Source: an uncultured Caldimicrobium sp.
GTDB lineage: Bacteria > Desulfobacterota > Thermodesulfobacteria > Thermodesulfobacteriales > Thermodesulfobacteriaceae
Direction: 5' to 3'
Assembly: GCA_938091475.1 (NCBI GenBank)
Contig: CALLJI010000121.1
Location: forward strand, 1 to 11,407
DNA length: 11,407 bases
The notes beneath the pieces were generated by a model that made no database searches, was not told the origin of the DNA, and worked only from the letters and a program-made list of their open reading frames with translations. Shown here in pieces: positions 6,930 to 11,407 of this stretch (its first letter is position 1; every line of letters starts with the position of its first letter). The position numbers were made by a program, and so were the translations under genes.

Positions 6930-7466
6930 ATGGATCTAAGGGAAAGATACCATAAAATAGTTAAAAACAATCTGTTAGAAAGATTTAAATATAATAACAT
7001 ACATCAAGTTCCTAAGATTGAAAAAATTGCAGTGAATATGGGATTAGGAGAGGCTGTAGCTAATCCCAAGCTTATTGATCAAGCGATAGTTGAGCTTGCA
7101 CAGATCACAGGGCAGAGACCAAAGATATGTAAAGCCAGAAAGTCTATTGCAGGGTTTAAATTGAGAAAGGGTGTACCTATTGGGGTTATGGTGACCTTGA
7201 GGGGTAAGAGAATGTATGATTTTTTAGCCAGACTTATACATGTTGCCCTACCAAGGGTTAGAGATTTTAAAGGACTTCCCAGATCAGGTTTTGATGGCAG
7301 GGGCAATTATACCCTTGGCATTACTGATCATACAATTTTTCCTGAGATAGATTCAAGCAAAGTTGAAAAAATTAAGGGAATGAGTATCACCATAGTGACT
7401 ACTGCCAAGACGGATGAAGAGGCCTATGAGCTTCTTAAAGAGATGCAGATACCTTTTAGGAGGTAA
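6930..7466 (+). CDS. rplE: 50S ribosomal protein L5
   Basis: L5 binds 5S rRNA together with L18 and L25 and contacts the P-site tRNA and S13 in an intersubunit bridge. The 178-residue product has the standard length. The family pattern is clear: [17 protein letters not shown] at the start, [15 protein letters not shown] at about residues 28-42, [38 protein letters not shown], then [21 protein letters not shown] and the C-terminal strand [20 protein letters not shown]. The Shine-Dalgarno is AAAGGAGTAAGGAAAT at the rplX stop. I looked around this start for an S8-type binding helix such as E. coli uses to control spc and saw no convincing one. Confidence 0.98.
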   Translation: MDLRERYHKIVKNNLLERFKYNNIHQVPKIEKIAVNMGLGEAVANPKLIDQAIVELAQITGQRPKICKARKSIAGFKLRKGVPIGVMVTLRGKRMYDFLARLIHVALPRVRDFKGLPRSGFDGRGNYTLGITDHTIFPEIDSSKVEKIKGMSITIVTTAKTDEEAYELLKEMQIPFRR

Positions 7467-7471
7467 TATAA

Positions 7472-7657
7472 ATGCCAAGAAAAGCGCAGATTGAAAAGGC
7501 AAAAAGAGAACCCAAATACGCAGTTAGGAAGAGAAATAGATGTTCTGTTTGTGGAAGGCCAAGGGCATTTATAAGAAGATTTGGATTGTGTAGGATGTGT
7601 TTTAGAAAACTTGCCTCTGAGGGTAAGCTTCCTGGGGTAATAAAAGCAAGTTGGTAA
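7472..7657 (+). CDS. rpsN: 30S ribosomal protein S14, short zinc-binding type (S14Z)
   Basis: S14 is a 30S head protein located next to S3 and S10. At 61 residues this is the short form, with two CxxC pairs (Cys24/Cys27 and Cys40/Cys43) that bind one zinc ion; the long E. coli type has about 100 residues and lacks these cysteines. Other family features are the basic N-terminal [14 protein letters not shown], the [18 protein letters not shown] core and the C-terminal [11 protein letters not shown]. The start ATG is served by AGGAGGTAAT at the end of rplE, with a five-base gap between genes. In bacteria with several rpsN genes, the zinc-free form is often a Zur-controlled paralogue elsewhere; none is in this window. 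Confidence 0.98.
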   Translation: MPRKAQIEKAKREPKYAVRKRNRCSVCGRPRAFIRRFGLCRMCFRKLASEGKLPGVIKASW

Positions 7658-7673
7658 GGGAGGTTATGAGGAA

Positions 7674-8069
7674 ATGATGACGGATCCTATTTCTGATATG
7701 TTAGCAAGAATTTCTAATGCACTCAAGGCGAAGAAAAAGAGTGTGGTGGTACCAGCCTCTAAAATGAAGCTTGAAATTGTGAGAATTTTAAAGGAAGAAG
7801 GATATATTGAAGATTATAAGTATCTTGAAGAAAAGCCCCAGGCAAAGATAGAAATTATTTTAAAATATGATGAGCAAAAGAGGGGAGTTATCTCTGGTTT
7901 GAGAAGGGTCAGTAAGCCAGGAAGAAGGATTTATAAGGGTTACAAAGCACTTCCTAAAGTATTAGATGGATTAGGGACTGCAATTTTATCCACTTCTCAA
8001 GGTATAATGACGGATTATGAAGCTCGGAAAAGAAAAATTGGTGGTGAAGTAATTTGTGAAATTTGGTAA
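7674..8069 (+). CDS. rpsH: 30S ribosomal protein S8
   Basis: S8 is a primary binder of the central 16S rRNA domain and, in E. coli, represses the spc operon. The 131-residue product is of normal length. It opens with TDPISDMLARISNALKAKK, has VVVPASKMKLEIVRILKEEGYI in the N-terminal domain, and ends in the highly conserved LSTSQGIMTD block and GGEVICEIW. Two ATG codons stand in tandem at 7674 and 7677. The GGGAGGT at 7658-7664 lies nine bases before the first and twelve before the second, so 7674 is preferred, but either gives a normal protein. It follows rpsN by 16 bases. Stop codon TAA. Confidence 0.97.
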   Translation: MMTDPISDMLARISNALKAKKKSVVVPASKMKLEIVRILKEEGYIEDYKYLEEKPQAKIEIILKYDEQKRGVISGLRRVSKPGRRIYKGYKALPKVLDGLGTAILSTSQGIMTDYEARKRKIGGEVICEIW

Positions 8070-8083
8070 AGAGGTGAAAAGAG

Positions 8084-8671
8084 ATGGCTGAGGTTTCCCG
8101 TTTAGGTAGAAAGCCCGTTTCCATACCCAATGGGGTAAAAGTTGAATTAAAAGAGGATGGCACAATTAGGGTTGAGGGACCAAAGGGCAAGCTTGAAAAA
8201 AAACTACCACCTTTGGTGCAAATAAGCCTTGAGAACAATGAAATCATAGTGCAAAAGGCTCCGGTACAGAAAAAACTCCAAAATAAAGCTAAAGCTTTTC
8301 AGGGGTTAGCAAGGGCGATAATTAATAATATGGTTACCGGTGTTACTCAGGGTTTTACAAAATCCTTAGATATAGTTGGGCTTGGTTATAAAGCAGAGGT
8401 TAAGGGTCAGGAATTGATCCTGTCTTTGGGATACTCACATCCTATTAATTTCCCTCTTCCACCTGGAATAGTAGCTAAAACAGAGAAGGGAACTGATCCA
8501 GTACAGGTAAGAATTATTTTAGAAGGAATAGATAAAGAACTTTTGGGGCAAGTAGCTGCAAATATTAGAAAACTTAGACCACCTGAACCTTATAAAGGAA
8601 AGGGAATTAGATATACAGGGGAAGTAATACTTAGGAAAGCTGGAAAATCTGGAAAGGGTGGTAAAAAATAA
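8084..8671 (+). CDS. rplF: 50S ribosomal protein L6
   Basis: L6 sits at the base of the L7/L12 stalk near the sarcin-ricin loop and helps position the translation factors. The 195-residue product is slightly longer than E. coli (177), through a basic Gly/Lys tail of about 10 residues and small loop additions. The two tandem alpha/beta domains are visible: N-terminal SRLGRKPVSIPNGVKVEL and VEGPKGKLEKKL, then after about residue 80 the second domain with LDIVGLGYKAEVKGQELILSLGYSHP. The C-terminal signature RKLRPPEPYKGKGIRY is intact. An AAAGAGGTGA Shine-Dalgarno overlaps the rpsH stop. Stop codon TAA. Confidence 0.98.
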   Translation: MAEVSRLGRKPVSIPNGVKVELKEDGTIRVEGPKGKLEKKLPPLVQISLENNEIIVQKAPVQKKLQNKAKAFQGLARAIINNMVTGVTQGFTKSLDIVGLGYKAEVKGQELILSLGYSHPINFPLPPGIVAKTEKGTDPVQVRIILEGIDKELLGQVAANIRKLRPPEPYKGKGIRYTGEVILRKAGKSGKGGKK

Positions 8672-8687
8672 AGGGGAGTAAAGGAGT

Positions 8688-9074
8688 ATGAAGCCAGAAA
8701 TTAAAGAAGAAAAGAGATTAAAAAGAAAAAGAAGGGTAAGGAAAAAAGTTATAGGGACAGCGGATAGACCAAGGGTTTCAGTTTTTAGAAGCAAAAAGCA
8801 GATTTATGCTCAAATTATTGATGATTCACTTGGGCATACAATAGTGGCCTGTTCTTCATTAACACCTGAGCTTAGAGAGAGAATTAAGGAATTGAAGGAA
8901 AAGGGAGAAACTAAAAATAAAGTGGAAATAGCTTTTTTAGTAGGAAAATATTTGGCTGAGAAGGCTAAGAGTAAAGGGATAACAAAGGTAGTTTTTGACA
9001 GGGCTGGCTATAAATATCATGGCAGAGTTAAGGCTTTAGCTGATGGGCTTAGAGCGGGTGGATTAGAATTTTAA
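8688..9074 (+). CDS. rplR: 50S ribosomal protein L18
   Basis: L18 binds 5S rRNA with L5 and attaches it to the 50S subunit. The 128-residue product has a very basic N-terminal arm of about 25 residues ([11 protein letters not shown]) that is expected to be disordered off the ribosome, then the conserved [24 protein letters not shown] core at about residues 23-46. The C-terminal half carries [36 protein letters not shown] and the GLEF ending, all family-typical. The loop between the two halves ([15 protein letters not shown]) is rich in charged residues, of a type common in thermophiles. The gene begins 16 bases after rplF with a GGGGAGTAAAGGAG Shine-Dalgarno region. Confidence 0.97.
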   Translation: MKPEIKEEKRLKRKRRVRKKVIGTADRPRVSVFRSKKQIYAQIIDDSLGHTIVACSSLTPELRERIKELKEKGETKNKVEIAFLVGKYLAEKAKSKGITKVVFDRAGYKYHGRVKALADGLRAGGLEF

Positions 9075-9082
9075 AAGATAGA

Positions 9083-9091
9083 GAGGAGGTG
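9083..9091 (+). promoter_or_regulatory. Shine-Dalgarno for the TTG start of rpsE
   Basis: GAGGAGGTG lies five bases before TTG 9097. It is again a strong match paired with a TTG start, the same arrangement as at rplV and rpsC. Confidence 0.8.
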
Positions 9092-9096
9092 TAATC

Positions 9097-9600
9097 TTGG
9101 CAAAGTTAGGTGAAGAGCTGATTGAAAAAATCATTCAAATAAGGAGAGTAACCAAGGTTACTAAAGGTGGAAAAAAGTTAAGATTTGCAGCCTTAGTGAT
9201 TGTAGGAGATGGTAAAGGAAAGGTAGGTTTTGCCTTGGGAAAAGCTCCCGAAGTGCCGGATGCCATAAGAAAGGCTATAGAGAGAGCCAGAAAAAATATG
9301 ATAGCTATTCCCATTATAAAAGGCACGATACCGCATAGTATTAAGGCTGATTTTGGATCTACTAATATTTTGCTTAAACCAGCTCCCTCTGGAACAGGAG
9401 TTATTGCAGGTGGCACGGTTCGTGCTATAATGGATGCAGCTGGAATAACGGATATTGTTACTAAAGCTGTTGGAAGCACCAATCCTCACAATCTTGTAAA
9501 GGCCACTTTTAAGGCTCTTACAAATTTGCAGAGCCTTGAATATGTTGCCAAAAAGAGAGGAAAAACCGTAGAGGAAATTCTTGAGAGGATTAGGCTATGA
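9097..9600 (+). CDS. rpsE: 30S ribosomal protein S5
   Basis: S5 helps keep decoding accurate and, with S3 and S4, lines the mRNA entry channel. The TTG start at 9097 gives a normal N-terminus, and no ATG is available upstream of the conserved core. The product has 167 residues. The N-terminal double-stranded-RNA-binding-like domain includes RRVTKVTKGGKKLRF at residues 16-30, the loop in which E. coli spectinomycin-resistance changes map, followed by VGDGKGKVGFALGKA. The second domain has ILLKPAPSGTGVIAGGTVRA and the AGITDIVTKAVGSTNPHN block. The gene ends in TGA at 9598-9600 and overlaps the ATG of rpmD by four bases. Confidence 0.98.
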   Translation: MAKLGEELIEKIIQIRRVTKVTKGGKKLRFAALVIVGDGKGKVGFALGKAPEVPDAIRKAIERARKNMIAIPIIKGTIPHSIKADFGSTNILLKPAPSGTGVIAGGTVRAIMDAAGITDIVTKAVGSTNPHNLVKATFKALTNLQSLEYVAKKRGKTVEEILERIRL

Positions 9601-9782
9601 AAAAGGTAAAGATTACTTTAAAGAGAAGTAGATTTGGTTGGAAACCAGACCAAAGAGAAACAGTTAAAGGCTTGGGTCTTAAAAAGCCAGGTCAAGCAGT
9701 TATAAAAGAGGATACTCCGGCTATTAGGGGAATGATCAAAAAAATAAGACATATAATTGAGGTGGAGGAAGTAAATGAGTAA
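9597..9782 (+). CDS. rpmD: 50S ribosomal protein L30
   Basis: L30 is a small 50S protein, absent from some bacterial lineages. The 61-residue product has the standard length and pattern: KVKITLKRSRFGWKPDQRET, then VKGLGLKKPGQAV, the DTPAIRGMIKKIRHIIEVEEV helix and strand. The Trp in RFGWKPDQ replaces a residue that is usually small or basic, a minor change. The start lies in an ATGA overlap with rpsE, and the end overlaps rplO by eight bases, so this gene is translationally locked between its neighbours. Its presence here is a mild phylogenetic marker, since several phyla have lost it. Confidence 0.97.
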   Translation: MKKVKITLKRSRFGWKPDQRETVKGLGLKKPGQAVIKEDTPAIRGMIKKIRHIIEVEEVNE

Positions 9783-10233
9783 ACTCATAAAGTTAGATAA
9801 TTTAAAACCAGACATAGGAGCTAAGCATAGAAAAAAAAGGGTTGGTAGAGGGCAAGGTTCTGGTCATGGTAAGACATCATGTAAAGGGCATAAGGGACAA
9901 AAGGCTCGGACTGGCTTAGACATAAGACCTGTTTTTGAAGGAGGACAAACCCCTATCATCAGAAGAGTACCTAAAAGGGGTTTTAAGAATATTTTTAAGA
10001 TAGCTTATACTGTAATAAACATAAAAGACTTAGTATCTAAATTTAAGTCCGGGGAAGTAGTTGACTTAGAGTCTCTTAAAGAGAGAGGTTTACTAAAAGA
10101 ATTAAAAAAAACAGTGAAATTATTAGGGGAAGGTGAAATAGATTTTCCTTTAATAGTTAAAGTTCATTCCGCTTCAAAGAGTGCAGTTGAGAAGATTGAA
10201 AAAGCAGGCGGTAAAGTAGAGTTTGTCTCTTAA
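9775..10233 (+). CDS. rplO: 50S ribosomal protein L15
   Basis: L15 is a late 50S assembly protein that spans several 23S rRNA domains. The 152-residue product has a long basic N-terminal extension rich in Gly, Lys and Arg (RKKRVGRGQGSGHGKT at about residues 19-34, then GHKGQKAR at 38-45), followed by FEGGQTPIIRRVPKRGF and the globular C-terminal domain with VINIKDLVSKF, LKERGLLKELKKTVKLLGEG, SASKSAVEKIEKAGG and VEFVS. The start ATG lies inside the last codons of rpmD; GGTGGAGGAA upstream is the binding site. It is followed after 20 bases by secY, as in the classical spc order. Stop codon TAA. Confidence 0.98.
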   Translation: MSKLIKLDNLKPDIGAKHRKKRVGRGQGSGHGKTSCKGHKGQKARTGLDIRPVFEGGQTPIIRRVPKRGFKNIFKIAYTVINIKDLVSKFKSGEVVDLESLKERGLLKELKKTVKLLGEGEIDFPLIVKVHSASKSAVEKIEKAGGKVEFVS

Positions 10234-10236
10234 ATT

Positions 10237-10244
10237 GAGGAGAT
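10237..10244 (+). promoter_or_regulatory. Shine-Dalgarno supporting the GTG start of secY
   Basis: GAGGAGAT ends nine bases before GTG 10254. The secY frame has a stop (TAA) at 10245-10247, so GTG 10254 is the only usual start codon between that stop and the conserved protein. Confidence 0.78.
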
Positions 10245-10253
10245 TAAATTAGT

Positions 10254-11407
10254 GTGAAGGGAACAGAAGGTCTTTTTAGTTTTGCCAATATACCTGAATT
10301 AAAGAGAAGATTATTTTATCTTTTCTTAGGGCTTGCTATATATAGATTTGCCATTCATATACCAGCTCCTGGGATTAATTCAGAAGCCTTCTTAGAGTTT
10401 TTCCAAAGGGCAGGTGGTACTCTTTTTGGATTTTTGGATATATTTTCTGGAGGGGCGCTAAGTAGATTTTCTATTTGTGCCCTTGGAGTTATGCCCTATA
10501 TTAGTGCATCCATTATTATGCAACTTATGACAGTTGTTTTTCCCAACATTAAAGAATATTACAAAGAGGGTCCAGAGGGAAGAAGAAAGATAGCCTATTA
10601 CACGCGCTATTTAACTGTTCTTATTTGTCTTATTCAGGGATTTGGAATTGCAGTAGGACTTGAGAGGATGGTATCTCCTTCAGGTCTACCTATTGTAGCT
10701 GATCCTGGGTGGAGTTTTAGATTGATGACGATGATTACTCTCACAGCGGGAACTCTTTTTTTAGTGTGGTTAGGCGAACAGATGACTGAGCATGGCATAG
10801 GAAATGGCATCTCAATAATCATCTTTGCAGGTATTGTAGCAGGAATTTTCCCGGCTATTAGTAGAACCCTTAGGTTTTTCCAAACAGGGGAATTTTCTCT
10901 ATTTTTGGTATTGTTAATTTTACTTCTCCTTTTTGGAATTTTGGCCTTTACTTGTTTTATGGAGTTATCCCAGAGACGAATACCAGTGCATTATGCTAAG
11001 AGACAAGTAGGAAGGCAAATGGTAGGAGGGCAGACCAGCTATTTACCTTTAAAGATAAATAGTTCTGGGGTTATTCCACCCATATTTGCATCATCTATTC
11101 TTATGTTTCCAGCCACAGTAGCAAGCTTTGTTCCCTTAGCTTTTTTTCAGGATTTTTCCCGGTGGTTAAGTCCCGGTGGAGTGATTTATAATTTAGTCTT
11201 TGCGGGATTAATTATTTTCTTTTGTTATTTTTACACAGCCGTAGTTTTTAATCCCAAAGAGGTTGCAGAAAATTTAAAAAAATGGGGAGGTTTCGTACCA
11301 GGGATTAGGCCAGGTATCGCTACTGAGGAATTTTTAGAGAAGGTTTTAATGCGGATAACCTTTATAGGAGCCCTCTATGTAGCCTTTATATGTGTCTTAC
11401 CTAATTT
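10254..11407 (+). CDS. secY: Protein translocase subunit SecY, 3'-truncated by the window
   Basis: SecY is the membrane pore of the Sec translocon, which with SecE and SecG exports proteins and inserts membrane proteins. The frame runs open from GTG 10254 to the window end, giving 384 residues of about 430; the last transmembrane segment or two and the C-tail are missing. It begins MKGTEGLFSFANIPELKRR, then TM1 at about residues 20-34 and the periplasmic HIPAPGI. The plug and TM2 region follow (FLDIFSGGALSRFSICALGVMPYISASIIMQL in several short blocks). GEQMTEHGIGNGISIIIF, the cytosolic C4 loop with QRRIPVHYAKR at about residues 240-250, and the C5 loop with FVPGIRPG are all intact; these loops contact SecA and the ribosome. 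Hydrophobic segments make the DNA T-rich. It is co-transcribed with the ribosomal genes in most bacteria. Confidence 0.97.
   Translation, partial: MKGTEGLFSFANIPELKRRLFYLFLGLAIYRFAIHIPAPGINSEAFLEFFQRAGGTLFGFLDIFSGGALSRFSICALGVMPYISASIIMQLMTVVFPNIKEYYKEGPEGRRKIAYYTRYLTVLICLIQGFGIAVGLERMVSPSGLPIVADPGWSFRLMTMITLTAGTLFLVWLGEQMTEHGIGNGISIIIFAGIVAGIFPAISRTLRFFQTGEFSLFLVLLILLLLFGILAFTCFMELSQRRIPVHYAKRQVGRQMVGGQTSYLPLKINSSGVIPPIFASSILMFPATVASFVPLAFFQDFSRWLSPGGVIYNLVFAGLIIFFCYFYTAVVFNPKEVAENLKKWGGFVPGIRPGIATEEFLEKVLMRITFIGALYVAFICVLPN

Noticed and set aside
6900..6960. Possible S8-type operator at the rplX-rplE junction, by analogy with E. coli spc regulation.
   Set aside because: I could not find a convincing helix with the S8-binding internal loop by eye; not claimed.
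7666..7677. A three-codon frame (ATG AGG AAA TGA) just upstream of rpsH, overlapping its start, which could look like a minimal leader ORF.
   Set aside because: The only Shine-Dalgarno is two bases before this ATG, too close, and is well placed for rpsH itself; chance is sufficient.
9135..9489. Two overlapping - strand frames of about 100 codons opposite rpsE, and similar ones opposite rpsC, rplN/rplX and rplF/rplR.
   Set aside because: Low-complexity translations antisense to conserved ribosomal genes, with no start context; treated as shadows.
1..11407. A hidden mobile element, defence system or other undescribed system.
   Set aside because: Almost every base is within a conserved housekeeping gene in canonical order; no extra gene, repeat array or inserted segment was seen.

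Overview
The window is one continuous stretch of the bacterial translation superoperon, all on the + strand: the 3' part of tuf (EF-Tu), then the complete S10 cluster (rpsJ-rplC-rplD-rplW-rplB-rpsS-rplV-rpsC-rplP-rpmC-rpsQ), the complete first part of the spc cluster (rplN-rplX-rplE-rpsN-rpsH-rplF-rplR-rpsE-rpmD-rplO), and the 5' part of secY. There are 23 genes, of which 21 are complete. The gene order is canonical for bacteria. I see no RNA genes, mobile elements, CRISPR arrays, repeats of note or genes on the - strand, and no gap longer than about 25 bases between genes.

The organism is a bacterium with an AT-rich genome and strong AAAGGAGGT-type ribosome binding sites. Arg codons are mostly AGA/AGG, Ile codons often ATA, and the proteins are rich in Lys, Arg and Glu. 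The short zinc-binding form of S14, a zinc-ribbon L24, an L4 tip of a form I remember from Thermotoga, and an EF-Tu with a cysteine-rich insert all fit a thermophilic, deep-branching or Thermodesulfobacteriota-like anaerobe. This placement is inference and I would not name a genus.

Layout: 1-1128 EF-Tu (5' end cut off by the window); 1149-6181 S10 cluster; 6178-10233 spc cluster; 10254-11407 SecY (3' end cut off). The products are the GTPase that brings aminoacyl-tRNA to the ribosome, 21 large- and small-subunit proteins, and the pore subunit of the Sec translocon that receives nascent chains. Genes are joined by spacings of 1 to 22 bases or by short overlaps (1 base rplP/rpmC; 4 bases rpsQ/rplN and rpsE/rpmD; 8 bases rpmD/rplO), with Shine-Dalgarno sequences often lying over the previous stop codon. 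Translational coupling and one long transcript are likely. No promoter or terminator is visible inside the window, so transcription probably starts upstream of it.

This is a conserved housekeeping locus and I found no undescribed system in it. The points worth a second look are within proteins: a CxC-x4-CxxC cluster in the EF-Tu G domain, a codon usage in tuf sharply unlike the following genes, two tryptophans at the L22 tunnel loop facing an altered L4 tip, and a His-to-Leu change in the L2 peptidyl-transferase-centre motif.
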